From G965197405 sp965197405 (GTDB taxonomy: Bacteria; Chloroflexota; Dehalococcoidia; Lucifugimonadales; JAGWBF01): a stretch of 64,000 bases of DNA. This document shows positions 25,607 to 33,908 of this stretch, one piece after another. The translations under genes and the position numbers were made by a program. The notes under the pieces are model-generated. The model saw nothing but the letters and a program-made list of their open reading frames with translations. It was not told where the DNA came from and made no database searches. The stretch covers positions 2,542,001 through 2,606,000 of the forward strand of contig OZ240206.1 of the NCBI GenBank assembly GCA_965197405.1, given 5' to 3'. How positions within the stretch are numbered: the stretch's first letter is position 1; the number at the start of each line of letters is the position of its first letter.

Positions 25607-26331
25607 AAGGGGAGTCTCCTTCCGGCTCCGGCGCGCCTGTCCAGGCACAGGCAACGGAGCGTGCAGCCCGGCGGCGCGGGGAGGGTTCCGGCACCGGGCG
25701 CAGGAGCAGGGCTGCCACGGCGGTAGTCGAGGAGGCCCCACCTGCGGGAGTCGCGACTCCTGCCCCGGAAGCGTCGGGGCTGCCGAGGCCGCGGCTCCTG
25801 GAGATATACCACTCCGAAATTATCCCCACTATGACCCAGGAGTTCGGGTATGCCAACGTCATGCAGGTGCCGCGGCTCACGAAGGTGATACTCAACATAG
25901 GGCTGGGGGAGGCCCTGACCAATCCCAGGGCTATGGAGAGCGCGACCAAGGACCTGACCACCATATCCGGCCAGAAACCCGTCGTGACGCGGGCCAAGAA
26001 GTCCATCGCGGGCTTCAAGCTGAGAGAAGGCAACCCAATAGGCCTGTCCGTGACCCTCCGGGGGGCCATGATGTACCATTTCATGGACCGGCTTCTCAAC
26101 ACCGCCCTGCCCCGCATCAGGGACTTCAGAGGAGTCCCTGCAACAAGCTTCGATGGGCGTGGCAACTACTCCCTGGGCATCCGGGAGCAGATAATCTTCC
26201 CCGAGATAGACTACGGTCAGATTGAGCGCATACGAGGCCTCCAGGTAACCATCGTCACCACGGCGCCGACCGACACGGAGGCGTCGCGCCTGCTAGCCCT
26301 ATTCGGTATGCCTTTCGCACGCCAGAACTGA
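25576..26331 (+). CDS. rplE: 50S ribosomal protein L5 with long N-terminal extension
   Basis: 251 residues against the usual ~180. The L5 core starts near residue 72 with LLEIYHSEIIPTMTQEFGY and continues with VILNIGLGEA, the GQKPVVTRAKKSIAGFKLRE block and GNYSLGIREQIIFPEI. Residues 1-71 are low complexity: Ser/Gly/Ala/Pro with an Arg-rich patch (ARRRGEGSGTGRRSRA). ATG 25576 lies inside rplX. An ATG at 25831 lies within the core, so the extension appears to be translated. L5 contacts 5S rRNA and P-site tRNA. Confidence 0.93.
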   Translation: MSTVQGDNRLEGESPSGSGAPVQAQATERAARRRGEGSGTGRRSRAATAVVEEAPPAGVATPAPEASGLPRPRLLEIYHSEIIPTMTQEFGYANVMQVPRLTKVILNIGLGEALTNPRAMESATKDLTTISGQKPVVTRAKKSIAGFKLREGNPIGLSVTLRGAMMYHFMDRLLNTALPRIRDFRGVPATSFDGRGNYSLGIREQIIFPEIDYGQIERIRGLQVTIVTTAPTDTEASRLLALFGMPFARQN

Positions 26332-26341
26332 AGGAGCGGAC

Positions 26342-26527
26342 TTGGCTAAGAAATCTCAAATCGAGAAATGGAAAAAGCCTAAAAAATACGCCATACGCCA
26401 GCACAACCGGTGCAACCGGTGCGGCAGGCCCAGGGCCTTCATAAGGTACTTCGGTCTCTGCCGTATATGCTTCCGGCAGCTCACCCTGATTGGCAACCTG
26501 CCAGGGGTACGAAAGGCCAGTTGGTAG
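26342..26527 (+). CDS. rpsN: 30S ribosomal protein S14, type Z
   Basis: 61 residues, the short zinc-binding form. CNRC (about 24-27) and CRIC (about 40-43) hold zinc, and the family block FIRYFGLCRICFRQL is intact. TTG start with GGAG about 7 bases upstream. Confidence 0.95.
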   Translation: MAKKSQIEKWKKPKKYAIRQHNRCNRCGRPRAFIRYFGLCRICFRQLTLIGNLPGVRKASW

Positions 26528-26551
26528 AAACTTTCTGGAGTATGTAAGACC

Positions 26552-26950
26552 ATGCCTGTGACAGACCCCATCGCAGATATGCTGACCCGGATAAGGAACG
26601 CCCAGGTTATGAGACACGATTCCCTGGTGATGCCAGTCTCAAAAGCCAAGGTCGCAATAGCTCGGATATTGAAAGACGAAGGTTTCATCAAAGGCTACGA
26701 TATGCTCAGGGGCCAGCCTCAGCCCATGCTCCGTGTACACCTCGCCTACCGCGAGAACAAAGAACCTGCTGCTACCGGGCTCAAACGTGTGAGCAAGCCG
26801 GGACTCAGGGTCTACGTAGGCAAGGGAGAAATCCCCCGGGTATACGGCGGGCTGGGCATCGCGATCCTATCCACGTCTCAAGGGTTGATGACGGGTAGAG
26901 ATGCCTGGCGCCGGGGCATAGGAGGGGAGTTGCTCTGCTATGTCTGGTAA
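26552..26950 (+). CDS. rpsH: 30S ribosomal protein S8
   Basis: 132 residues. DPIADMLTRIRNAQ at the start, VGKGEIPRVYGGLGIAILST and the end ARRRGIGGELLCYVW-like text (AWRRGIGGELLCYVW) are typical. It binds the central domain of 16S rRNA. Its last 11 bases overlap rplF. Confidence 0.96.
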   Translation: MPVTDPIADMLTRIRNAQVMRHDSLVMPVSKAKVAIARILKDEGFIKGYDMLRGQPQPMLRVHLAYRENKEPAATGLKRVSKPGLRVYVGKGEIPRVYGGLGIAILSTSQGLMTGRDAWRRGIGGELLCYVW

Positions 26951-27524
26951 TGTCGCTAACGGGAGAAGTGAAAGGACCCTCTCCAGGATAGGGCGCAAGT
27001 CTATTCCCATACCGGAGGGCGTTCAGGTCACCTTAGACTTCGCCGAGGTTACGGTCAAGGGCCCCAATGGCGCGCTGACCCAGCCCATCCATCCGGAAGT
27101 CATCGTGAAGCTGGAGGACGGCCACGTCATCGTGGAAAGGTACTCCGCCAGAAAGTTCCACCGCTCCCTCCACGGCCTCACGCGCAGCCTTATCGCCAAC
27201 GCCATAACCGGGGCGAGCCAGGGCTACTCGAAGACGTTGGAGCTCATGGGCGTGGGCTACAGGGTGCAGCAGTCCGGCGACGGTATAGTGCTCAACGTGG
27301 GATTTAGCCATTCCGTGCCCATTGAACCCCTGGAAGGGGTGACGCTGACCGTCGAAGGCAATAATAGAGTCCACGTCCGGGGAAGTGACAAGCAGAAAGT
27401 GGGAGAAGTGGCCTCTTCCATTCGCAGGGTCAGGCCACCCAACCCGTACAAGGAGAAAGGGATAAAATACGCCGGAGAGGTCCTTCGCCTGAAACCCGGA
27501 AAAGCTGCGGCCAGAAAGAAATAG
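26940..27524 (+). CDS. rplF: 50S ribosomal protein L6
   Basis: 194 residues. SRIGRKSIPIPEGVQV near 15-30, VTVKGPNGAL, and the C-terminal RRVRPPNPYKEKGIKYAGEV near 160-180 are conserved. The first 14 residues before SRIG are slightly longer than usual. It sits near the factor-binding site. Confidence 0.96.
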   Translation: MSGNVANGRSERTLSRIGRKSIPIPEGVQVTLDFAEVTVKGPNGALTQPIHPEVIVKLEDGHVIVERYSARKFHRSLHGLTRSLIANAITGASQGYSKTLELMGVGYRVQQSGDGIVLNVGFSHSVPIEPLEGVTLTVEGNNRVHVRGSDKQKVGEVASSIRRVRPPNPYKEKGIKYAGEVLRLKPGKAAARKK

Positions 27525-27634
27525 CAGAAATAGCAGCCGCGCTAGCCCCCATGGACGTTGGCTACTTTCTGAGGATGTGAAGCAGGTCTCAGGAGAAATA
27601 GACCGGCTTCCCGATAAACCGGAGGCTTTACCCC

Positions 27635-28003
27635 ATGCCTAGAGACAGAGAATCACGGGAACTTCGAATAATAAGACACCGCAGGGTGCGCCGCAAGACT
27701 TCAGGGACCTCTGAACGCCCGAGGCTCTGTGTCTTCCGCAGCCTCAACCAGATATATGCCCAGGTCATAGACGACACCAGCGGCCACACCATAGCGTCCG
27801 CTTCCAGCCTGGAGCCGGAAATAAGGTCGTCGGCGGGAAACGTGCCCAAGATTGAGGTGTCAAAGAAGGTGGGCATCGCCATAGCTCAGAGGACCCTGAC
27901 CACAGGGACGACAAAGGTGGTATTCGACCGGGGCGGGTACAAGTATCACGGCCGGGTAAAAGCCCTGGCCGATGCCGCGAGGGAGGGAGGTCTCGTATTC
28001 TGA
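27635..28003 (+). CDS. rplR: 50S ribosomal protein L18
   Basis: 122 residues. RRVRRKTSGTSERPRLCVFR at the N-terminus, IYAQVIDDTSGHT, and the end FDRGGYKYHGRVKALADAAR are typical. It binds 5S rRNA with L5. It follows a 110-base spacer after rplF in which I see no gene. It overlaps rpsE by one base (TGATG). Confidence 0.96.
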   Translation: MPRDRESRELRIIRHRRVRRKTSGTSERPRLCVFRSLNQIYAQVIDDTSGHTIASASSLEPEIRSSAGNVPKIEVSKKVGIAIAQRTLTTGTTKVVFDRGGYKYHGRVKALADAAREGGLVF

Positions 28004-28527
28004 TGGTTTCCACGCTGCCCCAACTCACCGGTAGAAAGATAGACCCTTCCGAGTTCACATTGAACGAGAGGGTGGTGTTCACCAGGCGCATATCCAAGGT
28101 CGTCAAAGGAGGACGTCACCTGCGTTTCAACGCGCTAGTGGTTGTAGGTGACGGAGAGGGCGTGGTAGGGGCCAGCCTCGGCAAAGCCCTCGCCATACCC
28201 GACGCCGTGAGAAAGGGTAACGCCTCCGCAAAGAAGAGCCTGATAAGGGTCCCTCTGAGGGGGAGCACCATACCCCAGGAGACCCTCTCGAAAAAGGGCG
28301 CCTCCCTGGTCCTCATCAAGCCCGCGCCTCCGGGCACCGGCATCATCGCCGCAGGAGTAATCCGCGCCGTGCTGGACCTGGCTGGGGTAAAGGATGCCGT
28401 GGCCAAGTCCCTGGGCTCCCGCAATCCAATCAACGTTGTGTACGCCACCCTGGACGCGTTGCAAAAGCTCAGGGACCCCGCCGAAGAGATAGCCCGCCGC
28501 AAGGGCCTGGAAAGGCCGTCAGGGTAA
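28003..28527 (+). CDS. rpsE: 30S ribosomal protein S5
   Basis: 174 residues. RVVFTRRISKVVKGGRHLRF, the DSRM-like block with VVGDGEGVVGASLGKA, and GTGIIAAGVIRAVLDLAGV plus LGSRNPINVVYATLDAL are intact. It takes part in decoding accuracy and mRNA unwinding. rpmD (L30) would normally follow but is absent. Confidence 0.96.
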   Translation: MVSTLPQLTGRKIDPSEFTLNERVVFTRRISKVVKGGRHLRFNALVVVGDGEGVVGASLGKALAIPDAVRKGNASAKKSLIRVPLRGSTIPQETLSKKGASLVLIKPAPPGTGIIAAGVIRAVLDLAGVKDAVAKSLGSRNPINVVYATLDALQKLRDPAEEIARRKGLERPSG

Positions 28528-28552
28528 ACACCGGTGCAGCATTCTTAGGGGG

Positions 28553-28692
28553 TGTTTCCAAAGTCCCTTCGTCCCTGGTGGGAGAAGGTTAGAGTCTGCC
28601 CTGAGCTTGCCGAAGGGATGAGCGGGACTCGTTCCAACGCATTCCCCTCACCTCAACCCTCTCTCGTCAAGGGAGAGGAGGACCTTGGGAAA
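28553..28692. repeat. MITE-like element at the rpmD position
   Basis: GTTTCCAAAGTCC near the left end and GGACCTTGGGAAAC near the right end are imperfect terminal inverted repeats about 140 bases apart. Inside are TGCCCTGAGCTTGCCGAAGG, a unit like small palindromic repeats of many bacteria, and a CTCTCTCGTCAAGGGAGAG hairpin. It fills the 209-base gap between rpsE and rplO. No L30 coding sequence is seen. Confidence 0.6.
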
Positions 28693-28736
28693 CATCTTCT
28701 CAGTAAGATAACATAACATAGAAGAAGGCTCGGACT

Positions 28737-29180
28737 ATGAGAGAACATCAAGTGGCTCCTTCTCCCGGAGCGAGGAGAGCCAGGAAACGAATAGGCCGCG
28801 GCGATGCCAGTGGGTACGGCAGCTATGCCGGACGCGGCATGAAGGGCCAGAAGTCCCGCTCAGGCAAGGGTATCAGGCCAGGGTTCGAGGGCGGCCAGAT
28901 GCCCCTCACAAAAGGCCTTCCCATGAAGCGGGGCTTCACCAATATATTCAAAAAGCAGTACCACCTGGTGAAGACTGAGACGCTCAACGCCTTCCCGCAG
29001 GACTCGGAAGTGACCCCCGAAACACTGGTTGAGGCCGGGCTGCTGAGGAGCCTGAAGCATCCGGTGAAAATCCTTGGCAACGGTGAAATCACCGTGCCTC
29101 TGAAGGTAAGCGCCCACAAGTTCACTCGCTCCGCTCGGGACAAGATTGAGGCGGCTGGGGGAAGCGCAGAGGTGCTCTAG
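28737..29180 (+). CDS. rplO: 50S ribosomal protein L15
   Basis: 147 residues. The Gly/Arg-rich start GARRARKRIGRGDASGYG, GRGMKGQKSRSG and FEGGQMPLTKGLPMKRGF are typical. The C-terminal half ends with KFTRSARDKIEAAGG. It is separated from secY by 2 bases. Confidence 0.96.
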   Translation: MREHQVAPSPGARRARKRIGRGDASGYGSYAGRGMKGQKSRSGKGIRPGFEGGQMPLTKGLPMKRGFTNIFKKQYHLVKTETLNAFPQDSEVTPETLVEAGLLRSLKHPVKILGNGEITVPLKVSAHKFTRSARDKIEAAGGSAEVL

Positions 29181-29182
29181 CT

Positions 29183-30505
29183 ATGATGACCCAGGAAGTG
29201 GAGGGCAGACCTCGGCTACTTCAGGCCGCCATAGACGCCTTTCGCATTCCCGACCTGAGAGCAAAGATACTATTCACCCTGGCGATGCTTGCGGTGTTCC
29301 GCTTCATGGCCCAGGTGCCGATACCTGGAATAGACCAGACACGGCTGGACGCTCTCTTCGATTCCAACCAGCTCCTGGGTTTCCTTGACCTGTTCAGTGG
29401 GGGCGCTCTGAGAAACCTGAGCGTCGCCGCCCTCGGCGTGTTCCCCTACATCACCTCCTCCATCGTGATGCAGCTGCTGGTCCCGATAATACCCAATCTC
29501 CAGCGAATCTCCAGGGAAGGTGAGCTGGGACGTCAGAAGATTAACCGCATCATTCACTGGCTGACAGTGCCCATAGCTTTGGCTCAAGGCTATGGGCAGT
29601 TGCAGCTTCTCCAGTCGGCTGGCGTGATAACCAACGTCTGGACTCCCGGCAGTGGCGAGCTTTTGCCCACCATCGCGATGCTGGCTTCCCTGACGGCAGG
29701 GACCGTGTTCCTGGTCTGGCTGGGCGAGCTAATCACGGAGCGAGGTATCGGAAACGGCATCTCTCTCATCATATTCGCCGGAATCGTCGCGGGCTTCCCC
29801 GGTCTGATGCGCGACGTGTCCGACCAGACCGATGCCCTCGGCATTATCTGGCTGGCGATTATAGCCCTCGCGGTCATAGCCCTCATAGTAGTATTCACCG
29901 AGGCGCACCGGAGGATTCCGGTGCAATACGGACGCAGCATCTTCCGCGGGGGCAGGATGTACCGCCAGACGGGAGCCACCTATCTGCCTATAAGAATTAA
30001 CTCGGCGGGGATGATTCCCTTGATCTTTGCCTTCTCGGTGGTCATACTGCCAGGCACAATAGCCAACTTCCTGGGCGTCAGAGACGACTGGGTGGGGTCG
30101 GTAGCCGATAGCTTCGCCGTCTGGTTCAACCCCACTCACGGCGTCTACTGGGTGCTGACTTTCTTCCTGGTGGTAATCTTCACCTTCTTCTACACGCTGG
30201 TGGTCTTCCAACAGCAGAACCTCGCGGAGAGCCTGCAACGAAACGGGGGGTTCGTACCGGGCATCCGGCCTGGCAGGCCCACCCAGGACTATCTCAACCG
30301 CGTCATACTGCGGCTGACCGTCGGAGGCGCTCTCTTCCTGGGCTTCGTTGCCATAGTCCCCTATCTCGCCAGCCGGCTGGTGGACGTGCAGGTGGCCTTG
30401 CTTCCCAGCATCAGCCTCCTGATTATGGTGGGGGTAGCCCTTGACACTCTACGCCAGCTGGAGGCGCAGCTACTCATGAGAAACTATGAAGGATTCTTGA
30501 GGTAG
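29183..30505 (+). CDS. secY: Protein translocase subunit SecY
   Basis: 440 residues with ten membrane helices. It shows FRFMAQVPIPGID after helix 1, the plug region, GGALRNLSVAALGVFPYITSS-type text, ITERGIGNGISLIIFAGIV and the basic cytoplasmic loop ending in GFVPGIRPGRPTQDYL near 350-365. It forms the SecYEG channel with SecE, encoded at 59245-59481. Confidence 0.96.
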   Translation: MMTQEVEGRPRLLQAAIDAFRIPDLRAKILFTLAMLAVFRFMAQVPIPGIDQTRLDALFDSNQLLGFLDLFSGGALRNLSVAALGVFPYITSSIVMQLLVPIIPNLQRISREGELGRQKINRIIHWLTVPIALAQGYGQLQLLQSAGVITNVWTPGSGELLPTIAMLASLTAGTVFLVWLGELITERGIGNGISLIIFAGIVAGFPGLMRDVSDQTDALGIIWLAIIALAVIALIVVFTEAHRRIPVQYGRSIFRGGRMYRQTGATYLPIRINSAGMIPLIFAFSVVILPGTIANFLGVRDDWVGSVADSFAVWFNPTHGVYWVLTFFLVVIFTFFYTLVVFQQQNLAESLQRNGGFVPGIRPGRPTQDYLNRVILRLTVGGALFLGFVAIVPYLASRLVDVQVALLPSISLLIMVGVALDTLRQLEAQLLMRNYEGFLR

Positions 30506-30513
30506 GACCCATT

Positions 30514-31221
30514 GTGAGCTCAGCCGGACAAAGGGACCACAAAATACACCTGGTACTCCTCGGCCCCCCCGGGGCTGGCAAAGGGACCCAGGCCAAGATG
30601 CTGGCCGAGGCCCTTGGCCTGTCCCACATCGCTTCAGGGGACCTCTTCCGGTATCACCAGCGAAAGGGCACCCCCCTGGGCCTGAAGGCGGTGGAATACA
30701 TGAGCCAGGGCCTGCTCGTGCCTGATGAGATAACGATAGCGATGGTACTGGAGCAGGCCCTGCTCCCCATCGTCGGAAAGGCCTTCCTGCTGGACGGCTT
30801 CCCCCGGAACTATGCCCAGGCCCAGGCCCTGGATGAGAATCTAGCGGGCAGGGGACAGCACATAGACCGGGCGATGCTTATAAAGGTGTCCCAGGATGAG
30901 CTGGTAAGGAGACTCTCCGGACGTCTAGTGTGCCGTCAATGCCAGGCCCCTTACCATGAGGAGACCGCTCCGCCGAAGACGCCCGGCAAGTGCGACCTTT
31001 GCGGGGGCGAGCTATACCAACGCCAGGATGATACACCGGAAGCCGTGAGGGTTCGCATCCGGGTATATGAGGCGGAGACCGAACCCTTGATAGGGCATTA
31101 CCGGCGGGCTGGCAAGCTGGCGGAAGTTGATGGGGTGGGAACGGTTGAGGAGGTGGGCCAGCGGCTCCTTGAGGCTTTACAAGACGGCGCAGGGGTTCAA
31201 AAAAAGGCGGAGCTATCGTAG
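30514..31221 (+). CDS. adk: Adenylate kinase
   Basis: 235 residues, long-lid form. P-loop GPPGAGKGTQ at about 17-26, ASGDLFRYH, and DGFPRNYAQAQAL. The lid carries CRQC and CDLC pairs (about 145-172), so it is probably zinc-bound. It converts ATP plus AMP to two ADP. GTG start. It is commonly placed between secY and map. Confidence 0.96.
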   Translation: MSSAGQRDHKIHLVLLGPPGAGKGTQAKMLAEALGLSHIASGDLFRYHQRKGTPLGLKAVEYMSQGLLVPDEITIAMVLEQALLPIVGKAFLLDGFPRNYAQAQALDENLAGRGQHIDRAMLIKVSQDELVRRLSGRLVCRQCQAPYHEETAPPKTPGKCDLCGGELYQRQDDTPEAVRVRIRVYEAETEPLIGHYRRAGKLAEVDGVGTVEEVGQRLLEALQDGAGVQKKAELS

Positions 31222-31247
31222 AATAGTAGAGTACGTGGGATTATGAA

Positions 31248-32054
31248 ATGAAGATGACAAGAAAAATCGAAACAGCCTCCAACTCGGCGACGACTTACAC
31301 CGGGGGTATAACCATCAAGTCCCCCCAGGAGATGCAGGCCATGCGCCGCGCAGGGAAGATAGTCGGCGCTACCCTGTCGGTGCTGCGAGAGGCCCTGAGA
31401 CCCGACATGAAGACCCGCGACCTTGACGCCATCGCAAACCGCGAGATAAGAAGGCTTGGGGGCAAGCCGGCCTTCAAGGGCTATCGAGGGTTCCCCGCCA
31501 CTATATGCACCTCCGTCAACGAGGAGATAGTCCACGGCATACCGGGAGGCAGGACCATAAAAGAGGGCGACCTGGTGAAGATGGACGTTGGAGCAGTCGT
31601 AGACGGCTTCATCGGTGACGCCGCCATGACGGTGGGCGCGGGCAAGATAAGCGACGAGGCCAGAGAGCTTATCGAGGTAACGCGTCTGGCCCTTGAGGAA
31701 GGCATCAAAGCCTCCGTGGAAGGGGCGCGGGTGGGTGACATAGGTGAGGCCATCCAGACCTTTGCCGAGTCGAAGGGGTATAGCGTAGTCCGGGAGTACG
31801 TTGGACACGGAATAGGCCGCTTCCTCCACGAGGAGCCGCAGGTACCCAACTACGGCCCCCCGGGCAGAGGCCCCCTGTTGCGCCAGGGCATGACCATAGC
31901 CATAGAGCCGATGGTAAACATAGGCGATTGGCACACTCGTCTCCTCGATGACCAGTGGACGGTGGTGACGGCCGATGGGACCCTCTCGGCCCACTTCGAG
32001 CACACCATCGCCATAACCGATGCAGGACCGGAGGTCCTGACAAGGCCGGGATAG
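31248..32054 (+). CDS. map: Methionine aminopeptidase, type I
   Basis: 268 residues. Metal ligands are visible: Asp in MDVGAVVDGFIGDAA (two Asp), His in GHGIGRFLHEEP, Glu in IEPM, and Glu in FEHT. The N-terminal 24 residues before the core (ITIKSPQEMQAMRRAGKI) are extra. It removes the initiator Met from nascent proteins. It lies between adk and infA. Confidence 0.95.
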   Translation: MKMTRKIETASNSATTYTGGITIKSPQEMQAMRRAGKIVGATLSVLREALRPDMKTRDLDAIANREIRRLGGKPAFKGYRGFPATICTSVNEEIVHGIPGGRTIKEGDLVKMDVGAVVDGFIGDAAMTVGAGKISDEARELIEVTRLALEEGIKASVEGARVGDIGEAIQTFAESKGYSVVREYVGHGIGRFLHEEPQVPNYGPPGRGPLLRQGMTIAIEPMVNIGDWHTRLLDDQWTVVTADGTLSAHFEHTIAITDAGPEVLTRPG

Positions 32055-32105
32055 GGGAAGCAGACTTCGGTCCCGGGATTTTTGTGGGAAACTTTGAAGG
32101 AGTCT

Positions 32106-32324
32106 ATGGCTAAAAAGGAAGCGATAGAGGTGGAAGCGAAGGTGGTGGAGGCCCTGCCCAACGGCATGTTCAGGGTTGAGCTTCCCAACGATCACAAGGT
32201 CCTGGCCCATGTGTCGGGGAAAATCCGCCTCCATTTCATCAGGGTGCTTCCGGGCGACAGGGTCCTGGTGGAGCTCTCACCCTATGACCTGACCCGCGGA
32301 CGCATAACCTACAGATTCAAATAG
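32106..32324 (+). CDS. infA: Translation initiation factor IF-1
   Basis: 72 residues, one OB fold: MAKKEAIEVEAKVVEALPNG at the start, FRVEL, and the end YDLTRGRITYRFK. ATG 32106 has GGAG 5 bases upstream; an earlier in-frame ATG at 32082 would add 8 unlike residues. Confidence 0.96.
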   Translation: MAKKEAIEVEAKVVEALPNGMFRVELPNDHKVLAHVSGKIRLHFIRVLPGDRVLVELSPYDLTRGRITYRFK

Positions 32325-32342
32325 CTAGAACAGGTGCTGAAG

Positions 32343-32456
32343 ATGAAAGTAAGGGCCTCGGTAAAGCCACGCTGTGATAAATGCAGAATCATAAAGCGCA
32401 AAGGGTCTTTGCGCATCATTTGCTCCAATGCCCGGCACGCCCAGAGACAAGGCTAG
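32343..32456 (+). CDS. rpmJ: 50S ribosomal protein L36
   Basis: 37 residues read directly from the sequence: MKVRASVKPRCDKC followed by RIIKRKGSLRIICSN and a short basic tail. The zinc ligands are Cys11, Cys14, Cys27 and His32 (C+ form). It lies between infA and rpsM as in most bacteria. Confidence 0.95.
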   Translation: MKVRASVKPRCDKCRIIKRKGSLRIICSNARHAQRQG

Positions 32457-32482
32457 CAGAGCCCAGCAGCAAGGGAGGGAAT

Positions 32483-32875
32483 ATGGTCCGTGTAGTAGGT
32501 GTAGACATACCTGATCGCAAGAGGATAGACGTAGCCCTGCGTAGCATTCACGGTATAGGGCCAAAGGTAGCTCAGGATATTCTACAGAAGGCCGAGCTAG
32601 ACCTTGACCCCAGACCCAGGGTGACGGAGCTCTCGGACGAGCAGATAGACAAGCTGAGGGAGATCATTGACCGGGACTACAAAGTTGAGGGAGACCTACG
32701 GCGAGAGGTCAACGCCAACATACGCAGGCTCATCGAGATTGGCTCCTTCCGCGGCCTGCGACACCGCCGGGGACTGCCACTCCGGGGACAGAGGACTCGT
32801 ACCAATGCCCGGACCCGCAAGGGTCCCAAGAAGACTGTAGCGGGCCGCGGTCGCCGCACCGGAGCCAAGAAGTAA
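32483..32875 (+). CDS. rpsM: 30S ribosomal protein S13
   Basis: 130 residues. VDIPDRKRIDVALRSIHGIG near the start, and RGLRHRRGLPLRGQRTRTNA near 94-113 with a basic tail. ATG 32483 has AGGGAGG upstream and the normal N-terminus (MVRVVGVDIP). It contacts tRNA and S19 in the 30S head. Confidence 0.96.
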   Translation: MVRVVGVDIPDRKRIDVALRSIHGIGPKVAQDILQKAELDLDPRPRVTELSDEQIDKLREIIDRDYKVEGDLRREVNANIRRLIEIGSFRGLRHRRGLPLRGQRTRTNARTRKGPKKTVAGRGRRTGAKK

Positions 32876-32884
32876 AGGAGGCTC

Positions 32885-33268
32885 ATGGCTAGACCCAGAA
32901 GTCGCCGAAGAGAGAGGAAAGCCGTACCCAGAGGCCGGGCCTTTATCCACTCGACCTTCAATAACACCCTGGTGACTCTCACCGACCCCCAGGGCAGCGT
33001 CTTGGCCTCGTCCAGCGCGGGAACATCCGGGTTCCGCGGGTCGCGCAAGGGCACCGCCTTCGCCGCCCAGAGAGCGGCGGAGCAGGCCGCTCGCAAGGGG
33101 ATGGACCAGGGTCTCAGGCAGGTAGACGTTCTAATCAAAGGCCCCGGCGCGGGAAGGGAAGCCGCCATACGCTCCCTCCAGGCGGCAGGATTGACCATAA
33201 CCAGTATCAGGGATATTACCCCAATACCTCATAACGGGTGTCGCCCGCCAAAGCGAAGAAGGGTGTAA
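32885..33268 (+). CDS. rpsK: 30S ribosomal protein S11
   Basis: 127 residues. HSTFNNTLVTLTDPQGSVL, SSAGTSGFRGSRKGTAFAAQ and the C-terminal DITPIPHNGCRPPKRRRV are all typical. It lies on the platform near the mRNA exit. AAGGAGG lies before the ATG. Confidence 0.97.
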   Translation: MARPRSRRRERKAVPRGRAFIHSTFNNTLVTLTDPQGSVLASSSAGTSGFRGSRKGTAFAAQRAAEQAARKGMDQGLRQVDVLIKGPGAGREAAIRSLQAAGLTITSIRDITPIPHNGCRPPKRRRV

Positions 33269-33279
33269 GGAATAGCTCT

Positions 33280-33906
33280 ATGGGACGATATGCAGGACCA
33301 GTATGCAGGCTATGTCGGAGGACAGGAGAAAAACTGTTTCTCAAGGGAGACCGCTGTTTCACACCCCGTTGCGCCGTAGAGCGGAGGCGCGCACCTCCTG
33401 GAAACCAGTCCAACCGGCGCAGGCGCGTCTCGGACTGGGGCACCCAGCTCCGAGAGAAGCAGAAGGCCCGGTACATATACGGCATCATGGAAAGCCAGTT
33501 CAGGAAGTACATGGAGCAGGCCTTCAAAAAGCCCGGTGTCACCGGCCAGTACCTGCTGGAGCTACTGGAGAGACGCTTGGACAACGCGGTGTTCCGATTG
33601 GGTTTTGCCGAGTCCCGCCGCCAGGCTCGCCAGTTGGTGCTTCACGGCCACTTCACGGTGAATAGCCGCAAGACCAACATTCCCTCTTACCTGATGCGGC
33701 CCGGGGATGTCATTGCATGGAAGGAGTCTCACAAGCAGAGAGATTTCTTCAAGGCCCTGACGGGAGATATACCCAAGAGGCCCGTGCCCCAGTGGCTCAC
33801 TCTGGATACTGAAGCGATGACGGGCAGGGTGTCCAACCTCCCCACCGAGGAGGACCTGGAGTCGGCAATAGATACACGCCTCATAGTAGAGTTTTACTCG
33901 AGGTAG
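33280..33906 (+). CDS. rpsD: 30S ribosomal protein S4, zinc-binding form
   Basis: 208 residues. The N-terminal CRLC...C...C cluster (Cys9, Cys12, Cys26 and Cys31 by count) marks the zinc form. The S4 RNA-binding domain with LDNAVFRLGFAESRRQARQL is near 98-117. ATG 33280 was chosen over 33238, which lies in rpsK. It nucleates 30S assembly. Confidence 0.96.
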   Translation: MGRYAGPVCRLCRRTGEKLFLKGDRCFTPRCAVERRRAPPGNQSNRRRRVSDWGTQLREKQKARYIYGIMESQFRKYMEQAFKKPGVTGQYLLELLERRLDNAVFRLGFAESRRQARQLVLHGHFTVNSRKTNIPSYLMRPGDVIAWKESHKQRDFFKALTGDIPKRPVPQWLTLDTEAMTGRVSNLPTEEDLESAIDTRLIVEFYSR

Positions 33907-33908
33907 CA

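Noticed and set aside
28528..28736. A short L30 gene hidden between rpsE and rplO
   Set aside because: No frame in the gap gives the L30 pattern or a run of about 60 codons; the sequence is palindromic repeat material.
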